Shown: piece after piece, positions 42,232-51,099 of the stretch
Position numbering within the stretch: the first letter of the stretch is position 1
Layout: the number at the start of each line of letters is the position of its first letter
DNA from: Natronococcus amylolyticus DSM 10524
GTDB taxonomy: Archaea > Halobacteriota > Halobacteria > Halobacteriales > Natrialbaceae
Reading direction: 5' to 3'
DNA length: 64,000 nucleotides
Assembly (NCBI RefSeq): GCF_000337675.1
Contig: NZ_AOIB01000014.1
Coordinates: forward strand, 184,587-248,586
The notes under the pieces: model-generated
The model's input: the letters and a program-made list of their open reading frames with translations, nothing else
What the model was told of the DNA's origin: nothing
The model's database searches: none
Position numbers and translations under genes: made by a program

Positions 42232-43593
42232 TTACGTGAAGATCGTCGGATCGCCCGCGCGTTCGGTGAGCCGGCCCTCGCGCCAGAGGTCCATCTCGGC
42301 GAGCCACTCGCGGAACGCGGGGGCCGGTTCGAGGTCGAACAGCTCCCAGAGCGCGGCCGCGTCGTGGTAGCTGTTGGACTGATAGTTCAACATGACGTCG
42401 TCGCCCATCGGCACGGTGATGAAGTAGTTCGCTCCCGCCGCGGCGAGCAGGACCGCAAGGTTCTCGATATCGTTCTGATCGGCCCCCATGTGGTTCGTGT
42501 AGCAGGCGTCGATCCCCATCGGAATTCCGTGGAGCTGGCCCATGAACACGTCCTCGAGGCCGGCGCGGATCACCTGGCGGCCGTCGTAGAGGTACTCCGG
42601 GCCGATGAAGCCGACGACCGTGTTGACTAGGAAGGGATCGTAGCGCTTCGCGAGGCCGTAGCAGCGCGCCTCGAGGGTGAGCTGATCGACCCCTTCGTGG
42701 GCGTCGCCCGACAGCTCGGCGCCCTGTCCTGTCTCGAAGTACATCACGTTCGGTCCCGAGGAGACGCAGCGACGCTGTGCGAGGTCGTGGGCCTCGTCGA
42801 GCAGGTCGACGTCGACGCCGAACTCGTCATTGCCCGCTTCGGTACCGGCGAGGCTCTGGAAGACGAGATCCGCGGGGGCTCCCTCCCGAATGGCGTCCAT
42901 CTGGGTGGTGACGTGGGAGAGACAGCAGTTCTGGGTCGGCACGTCCCACTCCTCGATGAACTCGTGGGTCGCCTCGAGAATTCGCGTCGTCGTCTCGACG
43001 CTGTCCTGGACCGGATTCACGCCGATCACGGCGTCGCCGGCGCCGTAGGAGAGCCCCTCGCGCGTCGCGTCGATGATGTTCGAAACGTCGTCCGCGGGGT
43101 CGTTGGGCTGCAGTCGAAACGAGAGGGTCCCGGCCTCGCCGACGGTCGTGTTACAGCGCGCGGGTACTTCCATTCGCGAGGTGACCAGCGCCAGGTCGAG
43201 GTTCGACATGAGCTTCGTCACGGCGGCGATCATCTCGCTGGTGAGGCCAGGGCGGATCGCCGCGATCTCGCGCTCGCCCGTTCCCGTGGCGACGAGGTAC
43301 TCTCGCAAGTCGGCGACGGTCCAGTCTTTGATCTCGTCGTAGATCGGCTCCCGGACCGCCTCCTGGATCACTCGCGTCACCTCGTCCTCGTCGGCGGGAA
43401 CAACGGGGTTCTCCCGCAGCGTCTCGAGTCGCATCCCCGCCAGCGCCCGCTTAGCGGCGACCCGCTCGGCGTCCGCGTCGGCCGCGATCCCGGCGAGTTC
43501 GTCCCCGGTCTTCACTTCGTTGGCCTTGGCGAGGACCTCGACGACGGAGTCGAAGCGGTCCCCGGCGGCTGGCGTCGTAGTTTGGATTGCCAT
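42232..43593 (-). CDS. eutB: ethanolamine ammonia-lyase large subunit
   Basis: A 453-residue TIM-barrel subunit, the same length as the E. coli protein when started at ATG 43593; an in-frame ATG at 43632 would add 13 residues. Conserved blocks across the chain: VLAKANEVKTGDELAGIA, GLTSEMIAAVTKLMSN, FRLQPNDPADDV, GLSYGAGDAVIGVNPVQDS, YFETGQGAELSG, RHYDPFIVNTVVGFIGPE-like (KRYDPFLVNTVVGFIGP), CYTNHMGADQND and MLNYQSNSYHD. The enzyme requires coenzyme B12. It is the first gene of the eutBCA operon and diverges from an MFS carrier gene. No structural shell genes (eutM/N/K/L) are present. Confidence 0.97.
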   Translation of the reverse strand: MAIQTTTPAAGDRFDSVVEVLAKANEVKTGDELAGIAADADAERVAAKRALAGMRLETLRENPVVPADEDEVTRVIQEAVREPIYDEIKDWTVADLREYLVATGTGEREIAAIRPGLTSEMIAAVTKLMSNLDLALVTSRMEVPARCNTTVGEAGTLSFRLQPNDPADDVSNIIDATREGLSYGAGDAVIGVNPVQDSVETTTRILEATHEFIEEWDVPTQNCCLSHVTTQMDAIREGAPADLVFQSLAGTEAGNDEFGVDVDLLDEAHDLAQRRCVSSGPNVMYFETGQGAELSGDAHEGVDQLTLEARCYGLAKRYDPFLVNTVVGFIGPEYLYDGRQVIRAGLEDVFMGQLHGIPMGIDACYTNHMGADQNDIENLAVLLAAAGANYFITVPMGDDVMLNYQSNSYHDAAALWELFDLEPAPAFREWLAEMDLWREGRLTERAGDPTIFT

Positions 43594-43742
43594 GTATTCG
43601 CTATCGGACGGTACGTCGGGGAGCTGCTTCACCGTTTGTCGAACGTTACCAAACTACAGTTTCTGCAATGAAAGCGACGGCGCGTTCGGCGATCGGGACG
43701 GGCGATGGCCACGGTTTTCTACGACGAACCGACAGCGGAGGT

Positions 43743-44915
43743 ATGAAGCGAACGACGGTCTGGACGGTCGCCATCTTTCTGTTCGTCCTCGGAGACGCGA
43801 TGGCGCTACAGGCGAGGGGACCGATCCTCTCGAGTCTCGAGGCGACGTTCGGCGTCTCGGAGGCCGCGCTCGGGCTGGTAGCGCCGGCCGGCACCGCGGG
43901 CTTCGCCATCGCCGCCGTCGCGACGGGACTGCTCGCGGGGCGACTTCGAATGCGGTGGGCGCTGTTCGCGGGTGTCGCAGGCGTGATCTGTGCGCTGGTC
44001 GCGATGGCGGCCGCGCCAGTCTACGCCGTGTTCCTGCTCGCGTTGCTCGCTCAGGGCGGCGCCGCGGGCGTGTTCCGCGGCGTCGATCGAGCGGCCCTAA
44101 GCCACATTCACTCGGCCAATCGCGGGCGCGTCTACGTCGCCTACGCGCTCGCCTGGGCCGTCGGGGCCGTGCTCGGACCGCAGCTGGTCACCGGCGTCCT
44201 CGCGGTGGCGGACTGGCGTGCCGTCTTTCTCGTTCTCGCGGCACTCTTCGTTCCGGTCGCGGTCGTCGCCGCCCGGACCGAACTCCCCTCGATGGAGGCC
44301 GAGCGGTCGATCTCGGTCGATGCGCTCCGGGCGCTGCTCGGCCGACCCGCCGTCGTCGGCGCCACTGTCGGAATCCTGTTCACCGGCGCCGTCGAGGGGA
44401 TCATCTTCACCTGGCTCGTCTACTACGCCGAGGGGTTCTACGGGACGGGGACGGCCAGCCTGCTCCTGTCGACGTACCTGCTCGCGTACATCCCCGCCCG
44501 GACGGGCTACACGCTGCTCGTGGATCGAGTCCCATACCTTCTGTTGATGCTGGCCGCGACCGTCCCGGCGATTCCGGCGTTTGCGATCGCGTTCTCCGGG
44601 ATCACCGGTCCCGTCCTCTTCACGGCCGTCTTCGTCGCCGGCGCCGGGCTCTCGAGCTGTTTCCCCGCGCTGTCGGCCTACGCCGTCGAGGCGGCCCCCG
44701 AGTACAGCGGCCCGATCAACGCTCTCACGACCGGGGCAACGTACGTCGGGATCGCGACCTCGCCGGCCATCGTTGGTGTCCTCGCCGAGGCGTACGGGCT
44801 GAACCGGGCGATCTGGCTCGTGATCGGCTTCGCGGTACTACTCTCGTCGACGATCGCGGCGACGTGGCTCTGGACGGGAACGCCGGAGGCGCCGACCGTC
44901 GACGCCGCCACCTGA
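43743..44915 (+). CDS. MFS transporter, possible ethanolamine-linked carrier
   Basis: A 390-residue polytopic protein with about 12 transmembrane helices. The loop between helices 2 and 3 reads GLLAGRLRMRW, the usual MFS G-x-L-x-D-R-x-G-type region in variant form. Similar major facilitator proteins have a second half starting near residue 205. The gene starts 149 bp from eutB on the opposite strand, so a shared regulatory region is likely and the protein could import ethanolamine or a related compound; that is inference from position. It is convergent with the AOR gene (15-bp gap). Confidence 0.8.
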   Translation: MKRTTVWTVAIFLFVLGDAMALQARGPILSSLEATFGVSEAALGLVAPAGTAGFAIAAVATGLLAGRLRMRWALFAGVAGVICALVAMAAAPVYAVFLLALLAQGGAAGVFRGVDRAALSHIHSANRGRVYVAYALAWAVGAVLGPQLVTGVLAVADWRAVFLVLAALFVPVAVVAARTELPSMEAERSISVDALRALLGRPAVVGATVGILFTGAVEGIIFTWLVYYAEGFYGTGTASLLLSTYLLAYIPARTGYTLLVDRVPYLLLMLAATVPAIPAFAIAFSGITGPVLFTAVFVAGAGLSSCFPALSAYAVEAAPEYSGPINALTTGATYVGIATSPAIVGVLAEAYGLNRAIWLVIGFAVLLSSTIAATWLWTGTPEAPTVDAAT

Positions 44916-44930
44916 TAGCAAAAATGAGAC

Positions 44931-46607
44931 TCAGTCGTCTGCGGGTGGGGCACTCAGCTGGTCGTCGGCGACCGTCCCGTCGTCGTTCCAGCCACGTTCG
45001 GCGTAGTACTCGTCGAGGGCGGCGTCGAAGTCCGGCAGCTCGTACGGCAGGCTGTCGTCGTCCCGGTCGAAGCCGCGCTGGTTGTTGAAGTGGCGCTCGA
45101 GCGCGACGACCCGGCCGCCGACCGCCAGTAAGTCCTCGTAGTCGGCGTCGAGCAGGGTCGAGAGTCGATCCTCGTCGACGAAGTCCCGCGAGAACTTACA
45201 GAGGACGGCACTGTCCTTGATCGCGTTGACGTTCTCGAGTTCGATCACCTTCGGCGGCTTGTCGTCGAGCCCCTCCTTCTCGAAGGCCTTCTCGGAGTCC
45301 ACCAGTGGGTACTCGTAGGGGTAGAACTCGGCGTACATGTGGTCGGCGCCGCGGTTCGAGGTGGCGAAGGCAAGGCCCTGCCCGTTCAGCGTGCGGCCGT
45401 CGTGGGCGGGGAACTCGAGGCCCTTGACAGACCAGTTCTCGACGCCGAGGTCGTCGTGGACGCGGTCGATCCCCTCCGCCAGGTCGTCGCCGACGCCCTC
45501 GCGGTGAGCGATCTTCTCGACGAGGTCGTGGATCAGGTCGACGTTGCCGAACTCGTCCCCGCTCGCGAGGTACGCAGCGATCGTGTCGCCACAGGAGATC
45601 GTGTCCAGTCCGTACTCGTCACAGAGCTTGTTCGACTGCATAACGTCGACGATGTCGTCGACCCCGGAGTTCGGGCCGAACGCCATTACGGTCTCGTACT
45701 CCGGTCCCTCGGCTTCGAGGCCCGACTCCTCGTCCCTGGTGGGGAGCTTGCAGGCGAACGCGCAGGCCGAGCAGGTCCCCTTCTTGTACTTCTTCTCCTC
45801 GACGCGGTCGCCGCTGACGCCCTCGGCACCCTCGAAGGAGAGCTCCGAGAAGTACCGCGTCGGCAGGGCCTCGACGGTGTTCGCGAACTCGGTCATCGAG
45901 GACGTCCCCTGTCGCTTCATGATGTGGTCCGACTGGGCGGCCTCGCCGTGGACCTCCATCTGCAGCGGCGGGATCTCGACCTCGTGGGTCGAGTCGCCGT
46001 CGAAGGTGATCGCCTTCACGTTCTTCGATCCCAGGACGGCACCCAGTCCGCCGCGACCGAAGGCTCGCTCCTCGGAGGTCATGATCGAGGCGAACCGAAC
46101 CTCGTTCTCGCCGCCGGGGCCGACGACGACGGTGTGGTCGGACTCGAGACCGTGCTCGTTCTCGATGTACTCGCAGGTCTCGGAGACTTTCGCCTCCTCG
46201 AGCTCCGGTACCGCCTCGAAGTCGACGCCCTCGTCGGTGACGTGGACGATCACGAGTTCGTCGCTGGCGCCGGTGACTTCGACGGCGCTGTAGCCGGTGC
46301 CCGTGAAGTTCCGCGAGAGGAAGCCGCCGGCGTTCGAGGAGAGCAATCCGCCGGTGAGCGGCGAGACGGCGGTCGCCGACATCCGCCCCGTGAAGCTCAT
46401 CTGGGAGTGTTGGAGCGGTCCCGTCGCGAGGTAGAGTCGGTTGTCGGCACCGAGAGGGTCGGCGTCGAAGGGGACCCGATCGTGGGCGAGTTTCGTCGCG
46501 AGCGCGCGTCCGCCGATGAACGACTCGAGGTCGTCGTCGATGTCCTCGGTCGTCGAGGAGCGCTCCTCGAGATCGATCGAACACAGCGGTCCGTGAACGT
46601 GTTTCAT
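44931..46607 (-). CDS. tungsten-type aldehyde ferredoxin oxidoreductase
   Basis: A 558-residue enzyme of the AOR family, which oxidises aldehydes to acids with a tungstopterin and one [4Fe-4S] cluster, passing electrons to ferredoxin. The N-terminal domain has FIGGRALATKL and TGRMSATAVSPLTGGL; the middle has RGGLGAVLGSKNVKAI (pterin phosphate binding). The cluster ligands are CSACAFAC (C-x2-C-x3-C) and a distal Cys in AVLCKFSRDF. ATG at 46607 (MKHVHGPLC) is preferred over one at 46634. It sits beside the eut genes; acetaldehyde from EutBC is a fitting substrate, which is inference. Confidence 0.92.
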   Translation of the reverse strand: MKHVHGPLCSIDLEERSSTTEDIDDDLESFIGGRALATKLAHDRVPFDADPLGADNRLYLATGPLQHSQMSFTGRMSATAVSPLTGGLLSSNAGGFLSRNFTGTGYSAVEVTGASDELVIVHVTDEGVDFEAVPELEEAKVSETCEYIENEHGLESDHTVVVGPGGENEVRFASIMTSEERAFGRGGLGAVLGSKNVKAITFDGDSTHEVEIPPLQMEVHGEAAQSDHIMKRQGTSSMTEFANTVEALPTRYFSELSFEGAEGVSGDRVEEKKYKKGTCSACAFACKLPTRDEESGLEAEGPEYETVMAFGPNSGVDDIVDVMQSNKLCDEYGLDTISCGDTIAAYLASGDEFGNVDLIHDLVEKIAHREGVGDDLAEGIDRVHDDLGVENWSVKGLEFPAHDGRTLNGQGLAFATSNRGADHMYAEFYPYEYPLVDSEKAFEKEGLDDKPPKVIELENVNAIKDSAVLCKFSRDFVDEDRLSTLLDADYEDLLAVGGRVVALERHFNNQRGFDRDDDSLPYELPDFDAALDEYYAERGWNDDGTVADDQLSAPPADD

Positions 46608-46714
46608 ACTGAGTAGGGTATCATCGATCACCACAAAACAGTTCGGTTCTCGTTCGCGGAGGGACGGGCGACTGTACCGATGTCGAGGCGCGGCTTCGAT
46701 CGCGGAGGAAGCAT

Positions 46715-46972
46715 CTACCGTTCCAGCGAGGTGCCGTCGGGAAGGTGCAACTCGTCGTCGAGGACGACCTGCAGGCGATCCGTCGCGAACAGGCGATCGA
46801 TCTGATCGTGCGTGAACGTGCCGTCGCAGTCGTCGCCGACGAAGGTCACCCGTTCGGGCGTCCGTTCGACGACGGTCGCGAGCGCGCTGCCGTTCCGGTA
46901 GTGGTATCTGATCGTCGTTCCGAGATGGAGGGTCTCGGCGGTCACGCCGAGGGAGGTTCCGTGTGGGACCAT
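46715..46972 (-). CDS. small protein upstream of the AOR gene, 85 aa
   Basis: An 85-residue protein, same strand as AOR and about 107 bp upstream of it. It is beta-rich with ETLHLGTTIRYHYRNGS, then RTPERVTFVGDDCDGTF and a helix FTHDQIDRLFATD. An upstream A/T-rich region (46975-47035, with TATTATAAT near 47022) probably carries its promoter. Function unknown. Co-transcription with AOR is possible but the gap is long. Confidence 0.6.
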   Translation of the reverse strand: MVPHGTSLGVTAETLHLGTTIRYHYRNGSALATVVERTPERVTFVGDDCDGTFTHDQIDRLFATDRLQVVLDDELHLPDGTSLER

Positions 46973-47152
46973 ATCCTATTCAGATTCGAGAGCGACATAA
47001 TTCTTGTGTACTAGTGGTTGCAATTATAATACTAACTCAAGATAAGATTCTCTCTTCGAAGTAATCGTCAGCGAAAACAGTCCTCTCAGCCGTCTCCCAC
47101 CATGCTATTAAGTAGCAATACAGTCATCTGTGTATATACGTTTTGGACGAAA

Positions 47153-48829
47153 TTAGCTAAAGAGGCCGATACCGAGCCCACTGCTCGAGTTGTTCGAGGC
47201 GTTGGTCGGGCCCGAGGCGTTCTCGTCGACGCCGTCGTCGGACGCATTCGGCGTCACCCCGTCGGCAGTCCCGTTCGTCCCGTTGGGCTCGTTCGCAGTG
47301 TCGTTATTCTCGTTCTCGAGGACCCCGTCGTCACTGGTTTCGTTGGGAGCCATGTCGTCGGTCTCGTTAGCGGAGACGTTCTGATCGGGTTCATCGCCAG
47401 CGGTTTCGTTTTCCGGGCTGCCGTCGTCGCCGTTAGTGATCGTCTCGTTATCGTCGTCCCCGTTGACCACTGTGTCGTCCTCACCGTTCTCGTCATCCGC
47501 GTCGTCCTCGTCGTCTATCTCGTCCTCATCGTCATCCGTGCCGTCGTCATCATCCTCGTCGTCCGCGTCGTCGTCATTTCCCTCTTCGTCCTCCTCACCG
47601 TCTTCGTCGCCATCTCCGTTCTCGTCACCTGCATCCTCTCCCTCATCTTCTTCATCGTCCTCTTCGTCCTCCTCGCCATCGTCGTTATCCCCGTTTTCGT
47701 TACCTACGTCCTCTTCTTCGTCTCCGTCGTCCTCTTCCTCACCGCCTTCGTCATTTCCCGAATCGTCCTCCTCACCGTCTTCGTCCGCCTCGTCCTCGTC
47801 GTCTACGCCTTCACCGTCGTCCGCCTCGTCCTCATTTCCCGAATCGTCCTCCTCGTCGGTGTCATCGTCGCCATCTCCGTTTTCGTCGTCAGCCGGATCA
47901 TCATCATCATCATCGTCGTCGGCTGATTCGTCGTCATCGATCGGGTCGTCGTCGGCTGGGTCGTCGTCAACCGGATCGTCATCGTCGTCGTCGTCAACTG
48001 GATCCTCGTCATCGTCGTCGTCGTCAACTGGATCCTCGTCATCGTCGTCAACCGGATCGTCGTCATCGTCGTCAACCGGATCGTCGTCATCGTCGTCGTC
48101 AACTGGATCCTCGTCGTCATCATCGTCAACCGGCTCATCGTCAGCTGGATCCTCGGCATCGTCGTCAACCGGCTCGTCGTCATCGTCATCAACCGGCTCG
48201 TCGTCATCGTCATCAACCGGCTCATCATCGGCCGGATCATCCTCGTCATCGTCCGGCTCACCAGCATCGTCGTCCTCCTCCTCGGGCTCGTAGGACTCCT
48301 CGCCCGGATCGCCGATCTCGAGTTCGTACGACGCCGTTCCCTCGCAGTTGCTTAGCGGGAACGAGTAGACGGCACTCTCGCCCGGTTCGGGGCTTTGCTC
48401 GTCGGCGAAGTGGATGCTCGCGATCTCGGCACCGTCCTCGTCGTAGATCCGCGCCTCCATGTCGACGGTGATCGCCTCGTCACCGACGTTCTCGAGTTCG
48501 ACGTGGACGTTGCACTCGTCGCTCGGCGGCTCGTTCGCCCAGGTGAAGGTGTGACGGAGGGCCTCGAGGGAGTCGCTGGCGTCGCCGGAGATAATGACCT
48601 CGCCGTCGACCGACTGGTCCTCGTACTGGCCCTGTTCGTCCTCGGCCTCCTCGTCGTCGACATCGTCATCGTCGTCGGCGTCGTCCCACTCCTCCGGTCC
48701 GTCGCCGTCCCTGGCCGACTCGTTGTCCGACTCCTCGTCCTCATCGTCCTCGATGGCGCTACAGCCCGCTAGGATAGCCGAAAGTGATACCCCCGCAGCC
48801 GTACTGAACTCGCGCCGGTTTAGATCCAT
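47153..48829 (-). CDS. Tat lipoprotein with FxLYD-like domain and long Asp-repeat
   Basis: A 558-residue secreted lipoprotein. Signal: NRREFSTAAGVSLSAILAGC (twin Arg plus lipobox). Residues about 70-170 form a beta-sandwich of FxLYD/immunoglobulin type (NVHVELENVGDEAITVDMEA, YDEDGAEIASIHF). From about residue 185 to 450 comes an extreme acidic repeat: short units such as PVDDDDDE, PADDE and DGEEDE in tandem, then a Gly/Asn/Thr-rich end (VNGDDDNET, GPTNASNNSS). The opposite strand of the repeat is open, which yields long false frames. The DNA repeats (multiples of three) are prone to length change. Likely a surface protein whose acidic stalk binds cations or spans the S-layer; function unknown. 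Confidence 0.8.
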   Translation of the reverse strand: MDLNRREFSTAAGVSLSAILAGCSAIEDDEDEESDNESARDGDGPEEWDDADDDDDVDDEEAEDEQGQYEDQSVDGEVIISGDASDSLEALRHTFTWANEPPSDECNVHVELENVGDEAITVDMEARIYDEDGAEIASIHFADEQSPEPGESAVYSFPLSNCEGTASYELEIGDPGEESYEPEEEDDDAGEPDDDEDDPADDEPVDDDDDEPVDDDDDEPVDDDAEDPADDEPVDDDDDEDPVDDDDDDDPVDDDDDDPVDDDDEDPVDDDDDDEDPVDDDDDDDPVDDDPADDDPIDDDESADDDDDDDDPADDENGDGDDDTDEEDDSGNEDEADDGEGVDDEDEADEDGEEDDSGNDEGGEEEDDGDEEEDVGNENGDNDDGEEDEEDDEEDEGEDAGDENGDGDEDGEEDEEGNDDDADDEDDDDGTDDDEDEIDDEDDADDENGEDDTVVNGDDDNETITNGDDGSPENETAGDEPDQNVSANETDDMAPNETSDDGVLENENNDTANEPNGTNGTADGVTPNASDDGVDENASGPTNASNNSSSGLGIGLFS

Positions 48830-48990
48830 GTGACTCTCGTAGTGACCGCCCGCTGATTGGCTCTCGATACGCGTCCTCTGGGCAGAGGTTCGGAGCTCCC
48901 CCGTGTTTAGCTCGTCGGATCCGCCCGGAAGGGTTCAACGTACTGATATCACCGAGAGGTACTATTCCTTCTGCAAGCACTGTCAGCCGC

Positions 48991-50976
48991 TCAGGACGAA
49001 ACCGGATCGACCCGGTCCTCGCGGTCTGCCTCGTAGATCCGCTCGATCCGATCCTCGAACCGGTCGAGGATGACCCGACGCTTCTTTTTCATCGTCGGCG
49101 TCAGCATGTCGTTCTCCTCGGTGAACTCCCGCGGGACGAGTTCGAACTGCTTGATCGTCTCGTGTTTCTCGAAGTTCTCGTTGACCTCGGCCACCGTCTC
49201 GCCGACGTACTCTCGGACGCGCTCGTTGTCGCACATCGCCTGCGGGTCCTCGGGGAGGTCGATCCCCTGTTCGTCGGCCCACTCGCGGATGTGGTCCGTG
49301 TTGGGGACGAGCAGGGCGCCGACGAACTTCTTGCCGTCGCCGACGACCATACACTGCTCGACGACCTCGCTGGCCGCGAACGCGTCCTCGATCGGGCCGG
49401 GTGCGACGTTCTTGCCGGTCGAGAGGACGAGGATCTGCTTGACCCGATCGCGGAACTCGATGTAGTCGTCGGGACGGAGGTGAACGATGTCGCCGGTGCG
49501 GAACCAGCGGCTGCCGTCGTCGTCCTCGAGGAACGACTCCGTCGTCGCGCCCGGTTTGTTCCAGTACCCCTGGGTGACGTTCGGGCCGCTGACGAGCAGT
49601 TCGCCGACCTCGCCGGGATCGTCGAACGTCTCCCCCTCGACGAGCGAGTCGTCGATCCGGACGTCGACGCCGGGAAGCGGCGGCCCGATGGTTCCGATCT
49701 CGGGCGCCTCGGGCGGGTTGACCGACACGACGGGAGCGGTCTCGGTGAGTCCGTACCCCTCGTAGATCGGTAGTCCCATCGCGTGGTACAGCGTACAGAG
49801 CTCCTTCGAGAGGCTGCCACCGCCGCTGATCAGGAGCTCGATCTCGCCGCCCAGCGCCTCCCGGACGTTCGAGAAGACCAGCTTGTCGGCCAGCGACTGC
49901 TTCGCGCTGAGAATGGGTCCGGGATCGTCGCTCTCCTGGTACTCGACGCCGACGTCGGTCGCCCACTCGAAGATCCGCTTTTTGGCCCCCGACTCGCTTG
50001 CCTGTTCGCGGATCGTGTCGTAGATCTTCTCGTAGACGCGGGGGACGCTGGTCGCCGTGTCCGGCTGTACCGTCCCGAAATCCTCCTTGAGCGTGTCGGT
50101 GCTCTCCGCGTAGGCGACGCACGCGCCGCTGGCGAACAGCAGGAAGTGTCCCGACGTGCGCTCGAAGACGTGTGCCAGCGGGAGGTAGGAGACGGACTGC
50201 ACGGTCTCGTCGATGACCGGCAGCTCGTCGTCCTTGTCCGGGCGCGGCCCGTAGCGCTTGCGGACCTGGTTGACGTTCGACCGGAAGTTCCGGTGGGTGA
50301 GCTGGACGCCCTTGGGCTGGCCCGTCGTCCCGCTCGTGTAGATCAGACTCGCGAGATCGTCCATCTCCGGCGCGTCGAGCCACTCCTCGTAGCGCTCGAG
50401 GTCGAAGACGTCCTCGCCGCGGTCGTGAACCTCAGCGAGGGTCAGGACGTCGTTGCGATCGTCGTACCCCTCGAGGCGATCCATCGAGACGATGAACTCG
50501 AGGTCGAGGTCGTCCTCGACCTCGAGGACGCGCTCGACCAGCCGTTCGTTCTCGACGACGACCGCGGTGGCGTCGGGATCGTCGAGCAGGTACCGAACCT
50601 GGTCGGGCGAGGAGCTCTCGTAGACGGTCGTGATAACCGCGCCCGCCGAAAGCAGCGCGAAGTCGGTCTGGGCCCACTCCATGCGGGTGTCGGCGAAGAT
50701 GCCGACGCGATCACCCTGCTCGACGCCGAGGTCGCGAAAGCCCGCCGCCAGGTTGCGGACGACGTTTCGCATCTGGGTGTAGGAAATGGCCCGGAACGCG
50801 TCGGGATCGGCAAGCTCGAGGACCGACTCGGTCAGCGATCGGTCGTAGATCCCGCCCTTGTACCGCTGTGCCGGTCGGTTCGGGTGGCGCTCGACGGCGT
50901 CGTCGAACATCCGACCGAGCGTCGTTTCGCCGGTGACCTCGTCCTCGTACTCTCGTTCGGCGTCCCGCCAGTGCAT
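48991..50976 (-). CDS. long-chain fatty acid-CoA ligase (AMP-forming)
   Basis: A 661-residue cytosolic or membrane-associated ligase that activates fatty acids via an acyl-adenylate. The AMP-binding core motif SLIYTSGTTGQPKGVQLTH lies near residue 194, then YLPLAHVFER, the hinge-region ELLISGGGSLSKEL, the ATP motif YEGYGLTETAPV, WFRTGDIVHL and the A10 Lys in MKKKRRVI near the C-terminus. The length and layout match the FadD/ACSL-type group (long-chain). ATG at 50976 (MHWRDAEREYEDEV) is the likely start; the frame opens at 51069. Gene is alone, on the same strand as the MBL gene upstream. Confidence 0.94.
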   Translation of the reverse strand: MHWRDAEREYEDEVTGETTLGRMFDDAVERHPNRPAQRYKGGIYDRSLTESVLELADPDAFRAISYTQMRNVVRNLAAGFRDLGVEQGDRVGIFADTRMEWAQTDFALLSAGAVITTVYESSSPDQVRYLLDDPDATAVVVENERLVERVLEVEDDLDLEFIVSMDRLEGYDDRNDVLTLAEVHDRGEDVFDLERYEEWLDAPEMDDLASLIYTSGTTGQPKGVQLTHRNFRSNVNQVRKRYGPRPDKDDELPVIDETVQSVSYLPLAHVFERTSGHFLLFASGACVAYAESTDTLKEDFGTVQPDTATSVPRVYEKIYDTIREQASESGAKKRIFEWATDVGVEYQESDDPGPILSAKQSLADKLVFSNVREALGGEIELLISGGGSLSKELCTLYHAMGLPIYEGYGLTETAPVVSVNPPEAPEIGTIGPPLPGVDVRIDDSLVEGETFDDPGEVGELLVSGPNVTQGYWNKPGATTESFLEDDDGSRWFRTGDIVHLRPDDYIEFRDRVKQILVLSTGKNVAPGPIEDAFAASEVVEQCMVVGDGKKFVGALLVPNTDHIREWADEQGIDLPEDPQAMCDNERVREYVGETVAEVNENFEKHETIKQFELVPREFTEENDMLTPTMKKKRRVILDRFEDRIERIYEADREDRVDPVSS

Positions 50977-51099
50977 ATACGTGTGACAGTACCTCCCGAG
51001 CGATAAAACGTGATGAAACTGAACGCATCTGTCACCGCGTTTATTCGTGAGCTGGAACGGTGATCGCACCGAAAACAGGCGGTCCGACGATCCCGGCGA

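Noticed and set aside
46973..47152. A/T-rich 180-bp stretch as a sign of foreign DNA
   Set aside because: No mobile-element gene or repeats are attached; it is more simply the promoter region of the gene at 46715 and the end of the lipoprotein transcript.
47436..48293. Ser-rich plus-strand frame opposite the Asp-repeat lipoprotein
   Set aside because: It is the complement of GAC/GAT repeats; no signal or domain, while the minus strand has a Tat lipoprotein signal.
48983..50383. 466-codon minus-strand frame in the acyl-CoA synthetase
   Set aside because: Arg/Gly-rich shadow of a clear ligase in another frame of the same strand.
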